DNA of 64,000 bases, taken from Rhynchopus euleeides. Its lineage: Eukaryota; Euglenozoa; Diplonemea; Diplonemida; Diplonemidae. The notes beneath the pieces are model-generated. The model was not told the DNA's origin. It saw only the letters and a list, made by a program, of their open reading frames with translations, and made no database searches. Positions 52,761-63,567 of this stretch are shown here, one piece after another. Position 1 is the first letter of the stretch; every line of letters starts with the position of its first letter. A program made the position numbers and the translations under genes. Location of the stretch: positions 1,116,001 to 1,180,000 of the forward strand of contig OY723255.1 of NCBI GenBank assembly GCA_963210315.1, given 5' to 3'.

Positions 52761-53901
52761 TGGTGTTGCTGAAAGGCCCAAATTGCGTAGTTCGTGCGTA
52801 GTTTTGCGTAGTTTGTGCGTACATTGTGCATAAGCAATAATGCCACTTTTTTATTCTCTCCTGTGGGAAACACGCTACCTCCAATACAGAGCCCAGACTG
52901 CACCAACACTACCACCGGCCTCGTCCCAGACCTTGTGGTGCCCATTTCCTGATGTAGGGGGCCTCCATGTGGCCCAAATATCCACCCAGGCCCTCTGGTT
53001 TGCAGGAAGTCATCCTTCTGACTGCTTCGGAAGGACCTGTCTCTGGAGGCCCTAGGAGCCTGGCTCGAGACTCACCAAACTAGGTTGTCCGAAGTCTCGA
53101 ACGTCGGAAGACACATCAGTCAGCCCTCGCCCAGCTGCAGCGTTTGTTTGTCTGTACCTGGGACCAACAGATGACAACGCACCCTCAAGACAAGCCATAG
53201 AATGGGCTTACTTGACAGTGGCTGAAGGCTAAGGACACTGCCTGCGAAACCCCTTATCACTACAGAGCCGAGATTGTACCAAAACGCCCCCTAAAGGAGC
53301 CCCCTACTCGGGTGTTGCAAAACCCTGTTCCTTTGACTATTTGGAATCTGTGCGGATCGTAGTGGGGTCATTTCTGTGGTCGAGCTGTCAAGCTTCGTCC
53401 GTGAAACGTGGGTCTGGCCCAGGGGCTGGTCATAGGATGTGACTGAGAGGCAACCACACCAGCCCACCCAGCGGGACCCCCTCCTTGGGTGTTCCAAAAA
53501 CCCGTTATTTGGAACGTTTGGGATCTGTGCGGATTGCAGTGGGGTCGTTTTGGCCATGGGGTGTCCATTTACACCTCTTACTGGGAACACCAATTGGGTG
53601 AAACCACCCCCCCTCATACCCCCCTACCCCCCGAGTACTCGGGGGGTAGGGGGGCCTGTGGAGGGCACACATTGTGATTTTCCGGCAAACAAACACGTTT
53701 CTTTGCACGATACAGGTGATTCAGAGTGGTCCCTGACTGGGATTCGAAAATTTTCGGCAGTTTTTCAGCCTTTTTGAGCTAATTACTGGTCCCGCCCCAG
53801 TACAAAATAAAAAAGTGACATTACGAGGCCATATTGCGTAGTTCGTGCGTACTTGTGCGTAGTTCGTGCGCACATCATGCGAAGCACTTTCAGCAACACC
53901 A
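52761..53901. mobile_element. 1,141-bp TIR element with 5-bp target duplication
   Basis: 15-bp perfect inverted ends TGGTGTTGCTGAAAG and CTTTCAGCAACACCA, flanked by TTCCA on both sides (52756-52760, 53902-53906). Inside each end is a GCGTAGTTCGTGCGTA block in the same orientation, and near 53625-53655 a perfect hairpin with arms CCCCCCTACCCCCCGAGT. It contains two copies of the CTGTGCGGATC dispersed repeat. No transposase frame was recognised. Confidence 0.65.
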
Positions 53902-53930
53902 TTCCATGTTTCTGATTTTTCTTCCCCTTC

Positions 53931-54031
53931 GGGGGTCTTTGCTGATTGTTATCCTTCGTCAATCTTTCAGTCACTTTTTCAGCCTATCCAACGAGAAATA
54001 CACTGACGACCACCCCGTAGCGAAAACCCCC
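53931..54031. mobile_element. Diverged copy of the GGGGGTCTT MITE
   Basis: Ends GGGGGTCTTTGCT and AGCGAAAACCCCC; middle shares GTTATCCTTCGTCAATCTT with the other copies. Confidence 0.65.
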
Positions 54032-54737
54032 TTACACAGGGATACAAACTGTAATGCCTTCCTGGAGTGTGCGGCGGTGTGCAGTGTGGGATGGTCTGGG
54101 GATTCACGACAATGGCGACTCAGTGATCCCAGAAGTCACCTCAAAGCCAGGCTTGTTGTGTGACCCAAGCCTCTCACCGTCAACAGACTCACGCGCCACA
54201 CATACCGCTGACGAATCCCAAGCAGAACACTGCTGTTGTGTGACACGGCACAAAGGGCAGAGGGGCAGCCTGGCTGCAAGACCTTCATCTGGTGTGGGGA
54301 GGGGCTGCTAGCACTGTGCCATCCTGAGCGGTCGCACCTCAGCTGGAGGCGAACACGATTCTCGCAAAGGCGTCCACAGGTACCCCCGCAAGGCCAGCCT
54401 CCCAGTGACATGGTGTTGACTGCCTCTCTCGCAGGTGCCGCTCTGTGCTGGCAAGCGTGGCACAGAACAAGAATCGTAGTGGCAGGGCAAGGTTCTCATT
54501 CAGCAGCTGAAAGGGGGGTCGCTCCGCCATTCAGCGTCAGCCGCCGCCTTTCAGCCTTGCAGCCCAATCCCACTCCAAGTCTTTCTCGGAGCCTGGCACC
54601 CCCTGAGTGGGGAACGTGGTTAAACATCGGCCATTGGGTGGGATGCGACTTTGGGGTGCCACTGAAAGCATGTGAAAATGACTGAAAACAGATTCCGATG
54701 AAATTAGAGCCTTGGGCAAGGCACGGTACGCGTGTGC
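54032..54737. other. Intergenic region, no gene seen
   Basis: Minus-strand frames here are short and unlike any family I know. No repeat was recognised. Confidence 0.5.
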
Positions 54738-55883
54738 TCAAGCGCTGTGCTGCAGCAGGAGAAGGCCGACGGGGTGAACCTGCACACGGTGCGTCTTGGG
54801 GCTGAAGAGCCACCTGCCACAGGGGCTCGAAACAAGCTCTTGAGACATCCCCTCGCCTTCGCCTGCTGGCTCCCCTGTGCTGAGACGGAAGAGGAGCACT
54901 TGGTCGTCCCTGGAGACAGCTGCAATGAAGTCACACTCCTGTGACACAGCAAGCCGCAGCAACATCTCAGCTGCCTGTATTGTCCGCAGGCACTGGAGTG
55001 TGGAGGTGCACCACACCTTGATAGTTTCGTCAGATGAACAGGACACCAGCTGCTGCTCGTCGGTGGTGAGGGCAAGGCCGTGTGCTTCCGCCGTGTGGCC
55101 CGTAAGTGTGTCGGTGTGGCTGAGGGTGTCCAGGTCCCACACACGGATCGCCTTGTCTCCCGAGGCGCTGAAGATGCTTGTGTGTGACACAGCAAGCCCA
55201 GAGATGTAGTCGGTGTGACCCTCCAGCACGGCGGTGCGCACGCTCTCCTCCACGTCCCACACCCGTGCGGTGGCATCAAACGAGGCAGACACGAGACGGC
55301 CGCAGTGTGTCCAGGCCGCACAGAACACCCAGTCTGTATGCCCCTCAAGGGTGTGCACACATTCCCATGTTGAGGTGACCCACACAGTGATGGTATTCTT
55401 GTCAGAGCCAGCAGCAAGCCACTCCCCGCACCTGGAGAAGGCAACGCAGCAGATGAAGGGGCAACCGCCCACGGCGAGCCGGTTCACCAACTCGGCAGTG
55501 GTGGTGTCAAACACGGCAATTGACCCTGTGTCCGTGCCAACACAGCACAGCCTGCCACAGGGTGACAGTGCAACGCTGTAACAATCTGTAACGGCGTATT
55601 CAGCAGGCGCCTTCACTGTGGCCCAGCGCCGCACCAGCTGCACGTGGTCCCCACCCTCCAGCCGCGTGTCTGCGATGTGCTGCGCGTCGTCAAGCTCACC
55701 CCCCTCCGCCACCCCCGTGCCAATGTGTGCCGCCAGCCCGCCAGCCGCTCTGTCTGCATCGATGCGGCGTCCTGCGAAGATCTCCCCCACCGCGCGTGCC
55801 TTCAGCGCCAGCACCGTGTCGCTGTCCGCAACACCGACAACGCAGCTCCGCCCGCTCGCCGCGTGGCTCACAGTCACCTCCAT
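54738..55883 (-). CDS. Diverged Ubl-WD40 protein outside the array
   Basis: 381 residues, intact, ATG 55883. The Ubl aligns to the array type (MEVTVSHAASGRSCVVGV, ELDDAQHIADTRLEGGDHV, VQLVRRWATVKAPAEY), but the propeller is closer to the general WD40 consensus: LEGHTDWVFCAAWTHCG with ATARVWD, LEGHTDYISGLAV with KAIRVWD, LTGHTAEAHGLAL with ETIKVWC. Keeping the GH dipeptides lost in many array copies, it may resemble the ancestor of the array. The DDAQ form is shared with the array genes starting at 30212 and 34000. A short AGAGAAGAGGAGAG leader precedes the ATG. Confidence 0.85.
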   Translation of the reverse strand: MEVTVSHAASGRSCVVGVADSDTVLALKARAVGEIFAGRRIDADRAAGGLAAHIGTGVAEGGELDDAQHIADTRLEGGDHVQLVRRWATVKAPAEYAVTDCYSVALSPCGRLCCVGTDTGSIAVFDTTTAELVNRLAVGGCPFICCVAFSRCGEWLAAGSDKNTITVWVTSTWECVHTLEGHTDWVFCAAWTHCGRLVSASFDATARVWDVEESVRTAVLEGHTDYISGLAVSHTSIFSASGDKAIRVWDLDTLSHTDTLTGHTAEAHGLALTTDEQQLVSCSSDETIKVWCTSTLQCLRTIQAAEMLLRLAVSQECDFIAAVSRDDQVLLFRLSTGEPAGEGEGMSQELVSSPCGRWLFSPKTHRVQVHPVGLLLLQHSA

Positions 55884-56529
55884 CTCTCCTCTTCTCTACC
55901 GTGTAGCTGCGGTGTAGTTGTGTGCACATCGCTGTGGCATCATGATGAAGAATCACAATAATTATGAACAACATTGTCACGAGGCACTTCGCTACGGGGT
56001 GGCTCTGGCCGTCAGTGCATTTTCTTTTGTGCATTTCCCGTTGGGTTCGCTTACCACAGACAAAGACTGCCGAAGAAGAACGACTCGCGAAAGACCCCCG
56101 TGGTGAAAAGGCAGAGGATAGTTTTTGCTTCCTTGTGCGCCAAAGCGAGGGGAAGGGGGAGGGAGATACCCCCACTCACCGCGGGGGAAGGTCTGCATGG
56201 TCCAACAAGCAGCCTTTGATAGCAGCGGTGGTTTCGACTTGCGCCCCATATGGATTGCCGAGAACAAGAGGGGGTGGAGAGGGGTGGGGAAGAAGGGGGG
56301 GTTTGATCGTCGAGAGTGAATGGAAAAGTAAATCTCCCAGCACCTTCTCGCAATGTTAGTCCTTTTTGTAGTCACCACACCAGATATGTTGTACAAGGCA
56401 GATCAATGCACAATGGGAGGGTGTGTAGCAGTTGTCTGTCAGTGGCTTGGTGGTTGGACCGCAACACAGTATCACTAAAACGCGACCAGGTGTCTGTACG
56501 TAATACGTAGTAGGGGAAGTAGGGAGGTA
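55884..56529. other. Intergenic region upstream of the diverged WD40 gene
   Basis: 56330-56470 is similar to 10190-10340, at a similar distance upstream of the other diverged WD40 gene. No coding region seen. Confidence 0.55.
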
Positions 56530-57137
56530 CACGGTGGGATCTTGTAAATTTTACATGTATAACTACAAGTATAATACATGTATTATACATGTATAATACA
56601 TGTATAATACTTGCATGTCAACTATTATACATGTATAATACATGTATATGCCTGAAATATACATGTAAAATACATGTATATCAAGTAAAAATACATGTAT
56701 AATACTTGCATGTCAACTATTATACATGTATTTTTACTTGATATACATGTATTTTACATGTATATTTCAGGCATTTACATGTATTTTACATGTATAATAC
56801 TTGTCATGCAAGTATTATACATGTAAAATACTTGCATGACAAGTAAAATACTTGCATGTAAGTAAAATACATGTATTTTACTTGCATGCAAGTATTTTAC
56901 TTGTCATGCAAGTATTATACATGTATTTTACTTGTCATGCAAGTATTTTACATGTATAATACTTGCATGACAAGTATTATACATGTAAAATACATGTAAA
57001 TGCCTGAAATATACATGTAAAATACATGTATATCAAGTAAAAATACATGTATAATAGTTGACATGCAAGTATTATACATGTATAATACATTTATATACTT
57101 GTAGTTATACATGTAAAATTTACAAGATCCCACCGTG
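56530..57137. mobile_element. 608-bp AT-rich foldback element
   Basis: Perfect long inverted ends of at least 40 bp starting CACGGTGGGATCTTGTAAAT, flanked by TA (56528-56529, 57138-57139). The interior is almost entirely permutations of ATACATGTA and CTTGCATG units that pair with each other, so the whole element can fold into a near-continuous hairpin. The AT-rich composition is unlike the GC-rich surroundings. No gene. Confidence 0.85.
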
Positions 57138-57159
57138 TAGGGGAAGAAGGGGGGGGGGT

Positions 57160-57225
57160 AGTGAAATCGAATTTGAAGGGAGCACAAGAATGATCACCCT
57201 TCACTCGTTATGCAGGTTGTGTCTG
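57160..57225. repeat. G-run linked module
   Basis: GGGGGGGGTAGTGAAATCG followed by GGAGCACAAGAATGATCACC and TTCACTCGTTATGCAGG. Matches 58675-58740 closely and 10365-10432 well; weaker versions lie near 2265-2305 and 10785-10860. On the minus strand it is a conserved ~50-nt sequence ending in a C-run. Confidence 0.65.
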
Positions 57226-57356
57226 GGAAGAAGGGGGGGGGGGGGGGGGTGGTCTTAAGCCCTTTGAAAACGTTATTGGTGTGATCATATCGGGGTTCTG
57301 TGCCACAGACTGACGTGACCCAGTAGTACCCCACCCTCGGTTTTTCCGACCCCTGT

Positions 57357-58275
57357 TCAGTTGAATATTGCCTTCACTGACTGACGAGCTGTGACTGGGG
57401 GCGAGGGCCGCCAATTAAATCCAATTAAGAACATCCAATTCAATCCTCGCTTGCCATCCTTGGGCGTTGGAGGTGCAGATGTAGGGGGTGCAGGTGTAGG
57501 AGGTGCAGGCGTTGGAGGTGCCGGTGTTGCAGGTGCAGGTGTAGGGGGTGCAGGTGCAGGTGTCGGAAGTCCAGGCGTTGCAGGTGCAGATGTCGGGAGC
57601 GCAGGTGTCAGAGGTGCAGGCGACCCACCCGCACAGCCAGAAGGCACCGTCAACGGTGGCAAGACGTTCTCATCGCATTGGTCGACAAAGTTACCCGGTT
57701 CCTTGTAGTTGCACATCACATACAAGGACGTATAGCTCGACCTCCTGTGGCACACAGCACACCCGATCTCAAGCGACTTCTTCCACACCACCTGTGTCAT
57801 GTGCCATGTGGGCCCGCTGAAGCCACCGGAGTTGTAGTTGTAGCAACCTTCCTCCGGACAGTACCAGTTCTTCACACCCTCGGCAGGGTCCCACGTTGCG
57901 GCGTCGATACCGCTTCTCCCAATCATCGCAATATTCTCGCCACAGGCGCTCCCGCTGTTGCGCGTCAGAGAGCCCTGACAGGTTTTGGCAAACCCGTCAC
58001 TCCCCAGGATGTAAGCTGCGATGTCGTTGTTGTACGTCATCGGGCAGGCCCCGTGCTTCTCACAGGTTGTGCTGCGCCAACACACTCGCCACCTGCCAGT
58101 CCAACAGCGCCGACTTGCGTGAGTCTGGCGACGACCCACCACACGCGGTGCTGCCTGCAGATGCAGGTGCCACCTGCGGCGTGAAGGAGACACACCAAGA
58201 AAGGTCAGAGTCGCATTGTCCCGCGTGTGCACCCACAGCACACAGAACAGTGACTGCCGCTAACGCCCCTCTCAT
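57357..58275 (-). pseudogene. Secreted CAP/SCP (PR-1-like) protein with one frameshift
   Basis: ATG 58275 starts an 18-residue signal peptide (MRGALAAVTVLCAVGAHA). The frame breaks at ~58060, between LLDWQVASVLAQHN and EKHGACPMTYNNDIAAY, exactly inside the first CAP helix; one base too many or two too few. The rest of the domain is complete: CGENIAM, THMTQ-like TWHMTQVVWKKSLEIGCAV (CAP1), YVMCNYKEPGNF (CAP2). A ~60-residue Pro/Thr/Ala repeat tail follows. The last residues run into the dispersed repeat near 57357-57370. The clean break may be a sequence error; otherwise a recent pseudogene of an extracellular protein. Confidence 0.8.
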
Positions 58276-58674
58276 GCTGTACCGTGTGCTGTGTGCTCTT
58301 GAAACCTATCTGCGGCAGGAGGGTGATGGTCGTGGAGTAGAAGAAAACACAGGCCTGCACACAGGGGTCAGTTGCGGCGGATCGGAGCCCATAAAAAACT
58401 CTGTGCGGTGCAGATCTGAAGGGGAAGCACTGAAAGGCATCTCCTAACTGCAAGAACACGCACAAACATTCCCCCTGTTGTGAGGATACAAAGGGCTCCC
58501 CCCCCCCCCCCCATTCCCAGCAGGGCCCCCGCACGCCTTGCTGCATGACGATCTGCAATGGAATTGCCCTGGGCACAGCTGTCTACGTCGTTTGCGAGCA
58601 CAACTCTCAAAAAAGAGGGGGGTGGGGGAGAAAGACAGCTGAGCCAGGAACCTGAAGGCACTGCTGTGGGGGGG

Positions 58675-58740
58675 TAGTGAAATCGAATTTGAAGGGAGCA
58701 CAAGAATGATCACCCTTCACTCGTTATGCAGGTTGTGTCT
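58675..58740. repeat. G-run linked module, second copy
   Basis: Nearly identical to 57160-57225 including the GGAGCACAAGAATGATCACC core. Confidence 0.65.
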
Positions 58741-58778
58741 GCTGTGGGGGGGGGGGGGGGGGGGACAAAAAATGAATG

Positions 58779-59087
58779 CACGGTGGACTCCCACACGTCA
58801 GGGTGCACCTTTTTGGGATATCGGAATATCGGGGGTCCAGACCCCCACTCGCGGGGGTCCCGACCCCCGCGAGCGGGGGTATGGACCCCGCTCGCGGGGG
58901 TCGTCTGGGCACCAAAAATAGCAGGGCAGACTCCCGCTAGCGGGGGTCCAGACCCCCGACAGCGGGGGTCCAGACTCCCACTCGCGGGGGTCCAGACTCC
59001 CGCTAGCGGGGGTCCATACCCCCGCTCGCGGGGGTCCAGACCCCCACTCGCCCAGACCCCCGCTCCAGGGGGTGGGAGTCCACCGTG
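58779..59087. mobile_element. 309-bp element made of GGGGGTCC/GGACCCCC hairpins
   Basis: Inverted ends CACGGTGGACTCCCAC and GTGGGAGTCCACCGTG, flanked by TG. The interior is a ~22-bp period array of GGGGGTCCAGACCCCC and GCTAGC/GCTCGC spacers, each unit self-complementary. The first bases of the ends (CACGGTGG) match those of the AT-rich foldback at 56530-57137. Confidence 0.75.
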
Positions 59088-60189
59088 TGCATATTTCCAG
59101 CCTGCCCGGTATTTTATTTGAATTTGATGCGTATGGGGGGCGCTAACATCACCGCTGAGAAGCGCGGCCCCACCAAAAGCAGGCTTGGGTTTGACCAGGG
59201 AAAAATATCCCCGTAACGGAAAAAGTGGCCCACCTTTTCCGTTATTTTTTTCTCTTTTTTCCCTGGTGTTATCGACCCCCTGATATTTCGTGCCCTGTTC
59301 GTGCCCAAAAACCCGTTTGGGCCCCGTTTTTTTCGGCCCCCTTTTTCCCCGTTCCAGGAGCTCGTTGCCACACAGTGGCAACGAACACACCCCAGAACAC
59401 TCAATGCCGGGCTGGATATGGACAACTACGCTCTAGATTAGCTTGAGCTTGCCCGTCGGTGGACCACCAGGAGGCAGTACTCTTGAGGGCGCTTCCCTCC
59501 TTCCATTGCAACGCCACGTGCGGCGCTCGTCGCTCTGGCTCCTGGTCGCCGGCCCCAGGTCGTGGAGCAGCGCCTCTAGGCTAGCTCCTTCCCACCAGCG
59601 CCGCTAGCTCCTTCCGCGACCAGGGCTCGACACGGGCTCGGCAGCTCGGTGCACTGCACCACGCCGCCCTCCCACAGGAACGGGATCACCTCCTTGTCGA
59701 CCTCCCTAACCTCTGACGCCCAGGGGTCGTCCGCCCCAGTAACCGGTAGACCGCAGCTGGAGGTAGCCCTCCTCCATGAGAGAGGGTCGTCTGCACAAGC
59801 TGTGCAGCCACGGGCAGGTCATTCATGGATCACACAGCGCTGCGCGCCGGTGCTCCCGGAAACCTCGACCACTAGGTTGCTCTGCCCACCTATTTTACTC
59901 TCATATTGGGTCCCTCCCCTCCTGGTGGCCCAACACCAAAGGGAAACCCTCAGCGAGATGCCACTTCTGCAACGTCCTCCAGCCGACCTAAACAGGCCAG
60001 AACGGGACAATACATGCCTGTCCGGGTCTATCCGGGCCTATACATGCACAAAATTCACGCGAAATTTGGGTGGTTCATGAAAACCACAGGCAATACGTGA
60101 AAAATCCCACCAAGAAAAAAAAAAAAAAAAAAAAAAAGGGGCCCACCCAGGGCTGTTCCTAACTGGGGGGCTTGTTCCCCACTTTCAGG

Positions 60190-61530
60190 ATTCTGAACTT
60201 TTTTTCTAAGAATTTTTGTAAGGGACCAAAAAGTTTTTTTCTAAGAATTTTGTGAGGGGATTTTTTTTCTAAGGTTGTTTCGCAGAGGAAATTTTTTTTC
60301 TCATTTTTTCCCAGTCGACACGCACAAGGATGGAAGGGAAGTCTGTCCCCCGTACAGTTCGCCGCTGGCCAACTGGAGAGCCAGACGTTCACTACCGTGG
60401 CCTCCGGCGGCTGGGGGGCTCCGCCCCCCAGACCCCCCTGTGGCGTATGTCTCGTACTCGAGTCCTTCGAATCCCATCAGGTCGGGGTCCAACCATTCCA
60501 GTCGCCTCAGGAGGACGCAGCCAACTCGCACAGAATCTGTACGCCCACACGGACAGATGTTCGCTACCAGAATCAATCTGTACGCCAGAATCTGTACGCC
60601 CACACGAACAGATGTTCGCGACCGTGGCCTCCGGCGGCTGGGGGGCTCCGCCCCCCAGACCCCCCATGTAGCGTTTGCCCGTCCATCTCACTTCCCCGGG
60701 TACAGTGCAGCGTAAGAGGTCAGCGCCGCATCCATGAAGCGCTTCTTCGAAGCCTGGTTGACATCGGACAGGAGGTCGGACTTCCCCACCTGGGAGATGC
60801 ACTCGCCGCGTTCGCGACATGCGTGACACGCGGCACGCTACCTGAAACGTGAGTGTGCCTTGCTAACACGGGCATTTCAACGGTCTGCCGGCGACCGTTC
60901 CCCAAACCAGTAAACCAGCAGTTTTGGAAAATCGGAGAGGTCACCCTACTGCGCTGAATATGGTCCGCACCACAGCAAAAAGCGTAGCGACCGTGCTTCC
61001 TTCTTCCTTAATGATGCGTTGACGCTTCCACCACCCTAGCCTGCTGCTTTGATGTGGGTGTGGAGCACATGTGAACACGAAATAGCAAGACACACTGAAA
61101 AGAAGCAGGTCGTCGGAAGCACTCCTACACTTTTACGCATCATGCATGTGCTTAAAAATCCCCGGGAGCTTTTGGGCTTTCAGACCTGAAGGGCCAGCAG
61201 GTGGGTGGTGAGTGGCAGCTTTGTAACTGTCCTTCAGCTGCTGGCATGTCCAGTCCTACGAGGGTGCCAAGGTGTATTGAGTCCCTGCGGAGCACAACCC
61301 CCGATGAGAACGAGCGCCAGGTGATCCTCATTCATTTTCAGCTGTAACGCGCATGAGGGGCACTCTCTGCCGTATGCATCTCTCAAGAACTGGGCATCAC
61401 TCTAGAGCTGTCACATGATGACGCGGAGAGAAATCATAGAAAAAGTCCCGCCTGACGGGCACGCGCATGGAAACTGTGGGGGGGCGAGCAAAAAATCCCT
61501 TGTAAAAATTCTTAGAAAAAACCTGGTTCC
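60190..61530. repeat. Inverted pair around TTTCTAAGAATTTTT
   Basis: TTTTTCTAAGAATTTTTGTA at ~60200, repeated at ~60235, and its complement near 61500-61525 (TACAAAAATTCTTAGAAA-like). GTTCCCC-rich flanks are also inverted. It could be the ends of a ~1.4-kb element; no target duplication was identified. Confidence 0.4.
60384..60666. repeat. Two inverted-orientation copies of the GGCGGAGCC element
   Basis: 60384-60438 and 60606-60666, reading TACCGTGGCCTCCGGCGG then the CTGGGGGG/CCCCCCAG hairpin. The second is preceded by CGAACAGATGTTCGCGACCG. Confidence 0.75.
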
Positions 61531-62349
61531 CCGACCCAAAAAACCTGGAAAAAGGGCTCGTTCCCCGCCCAGGCCTGGGCCCACCCTGATATTTCGTGCC
61601 CCGTTCGTGCGAAGTTGCCCCTATTTCGATAACACCATTCCAGGTGTGGCTCTATTTTGGGGGTATTTTGGCCGATTTTCGAAATCCTATTTTGGGTTTT
61701 TTGCACTTTTTTTGGGTGCTTTTTTGCACGATTTCTGTGCCTCAGACACAGATTTTGGTGTGATTTTTGCGCTATTTTGATTCACTCGGCCTGACCGATG
61801 CATACGATTCGAAAAAATGGCGAAAAAATCGCTATCAACAACGGTGAACGAATGGAGGTAGATGGGGAAGTGGAAGGACACAGCACGCCCTCTCACTGAT
61901 CGCCATCTGTACACTACCTCTCTGTTCAAGGCGGTCAGTGTCACTTGATGGCGCTGCACACAAATCACTGCTACATCCCAGGGCGCCTTCCCTTGTGAGA
62001 ATAGCGGAACTTCTGCGGTTGCAGTTTGGTGGTTGAGGCCGGTGGTGATATCACTTTGGTGACTGTGCTTCCTTCCCCCTGAGCTCGATCAGATCCAGGT
62101 CGACCTGGTGCTGCGTGGCTCCTGGTGTGCCATCTCTTGCATGCCACGGATGCCCACCAAGTCGAACCCGAAACATGACGACCCTTTCGAGATGTCATGG
62201 CCGCAAGCCCGCAAACCCGATCGCATTCGCAAGGTGGTTCGTCTCTTAGAGATCAGTGCTCGGGCCCAGCCTTCCGCGAGGGTGCTGGAACCGACATGCC
62301 GCAGCCCCGTACGCGCAAGGACTTGGCTCCAAGACCAGGCACATGCCAC

Positions 62350-62569
62350 AGGGGGGTGTGGGGGGCGGAGCCCCCCAGCCGCCGGAGGCCACGGTAGCGA
62401 ACGTCTGTTGGCCTGGCTCCATAGTCGCATACGCTCAAGTACAACACAACTGACAGATAGCACATGTCGCATGGGGGGACGATAAATTGTCGCGCAAAGA
62501 CACGCCACAGGGGGGTCTGGGGGGCGGAGCCCCCCAGCCGCCGGAGGCCACGGTAGTGAACATCTGTTG
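62350..62569. repeat. Two direct copies of the GGCGGAGCC element
   Basis: 62350-62409 and 62510-62569, same orientation as 5108-5308; both are preceded by GCCACAGGGGGGT. Confidence 0.75.
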
Positions 62570-62627
62570 GTTTGAGCTCGAGAGCAAGCCTCTCACACCA
62601 CCGCCCTCCGACCCCCCTCTCCACCCC

Positions 62628-62918
62628 CCAGGTGCAACATTTGTTTGCACCCGGAAAATGTGTTCTTTTGACTGTTTGAGCACATCCAAGACCGGGAACA
62701 TAGAAGAATTCTGCTGAAAACCCAAAGGAAAATGGTGCAAAAAAGTAGTGACCACCACCCCCATCCCCACCTCCGGGTGCAAAAATTTTTTTGGCCACGG
62801 AAAATGTGTTCTTTTGAATGTTTGAGCACATCCAAGACCGGGAACATAAAAATTTTCTGCCAATACCAAGTAGGGTCACAATAAAATCCAAAGGAAAAAA
62901 GTGCAAAAAAAATAGTGC
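62628..62918. repeat. ~145-bp tandem duplication
   Basis: Two imperfect head-to-tail copies sharing GGAAAATGTGTTCTTTTGA and GAGCACATCCAAGACCGGGA. Not coding as far as I can see. Confidence 0.7.
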
Positions 62919-63150
62919 AAAAAAATATTTTTTCCCCAAATTCCTATTTTCATTCCGTGAAATAGATACACGCCTGCACCATTCCCCCGTTTTTTTTTTT
63001 GGGGCAGGCAGGGGTATCCCGAACTTGGGTGCCCGATTCCTTGGGGGCGCAACTTTTCTTTCGAACTTTCGCCCCTCTACTAATTTTCGAGGTTTCCTGA
63101 GGCGAAACCTAGAGAAAAGCTACCCTTCCTCATGCCCTTCCGCTCGCAAG

Positions 63151-63316
63151 GGATGTTGACTACCGTGGCCTCCGGCGGCTGGGGGGCTCCGCCCCCCAGA
63201 CCCCCCTGTGGCATGTCCTTGTGCGACATCGTATCGTCACATCGAGTGGAGGAATAGATGTTCGCTACCGTGGCCTCCGGCGGCTGGGGGGCTCTGCCCC
63301 CCAGACCCCCCTGTGA
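63151..63316. repeat. Two inverted-orientation copies of the GGCGGAGCC element
   Basis: 63151-63212 and 63255-63316, both followed by CCCCCCTGTG. Confidence 0.75.
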
Positions 63317-63567
63317 CAGGTGGCTCTTGCACAGTTGCACCTCTTTGCGACTGTGCATCTCGAGGGCGGGTCTTGTGGAGGGTCTGGTATCCAGAGCCCC
63401 TTCCCCTTTTGCTCTCGCCAAGGGATCTACAAGGCTGATATCGCAGCCAAAGCCTCGTCGTGGCGACATGCTAGCATGTCCGACGTGCCGGGAGGGCGCC
63501 TCGCCGCAGTGCTGAAAAAGGGCCCACCTTTTCCGTTCTAATTTTTTTCATTTGGATATTATTCCCT

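Noticed and set aside
56540-57130. Centromere or replication origin because of AT content
   Set aside because: Perfect terminal inverted repeats and flanking TA fit a foldback transposable element better; no other support.
58820-59070. CRISPR-like array of regular repeats
   Set aside because: Repeats and spacers are both self-complementary permutations of one motif, spacers are not unique, and no cas-like gene or prokaryotic context exists.
2265-60140. G- or A-homopolymer runs as telomeric or poly(A) insertion signals
   Set aside because: Runs are of irregular length with no telomere-like unit; many are the complement of pyrimidine tracts before genes.
5029-63469. Recurrent peptide RRLGGSAPQTP / GGLGGGAPQPPEATV as a protein family
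   Set aside because: It is the translation of the 58-bp GGCGGAGCC repeat in different frames and orientations, always in short unrelated frames.
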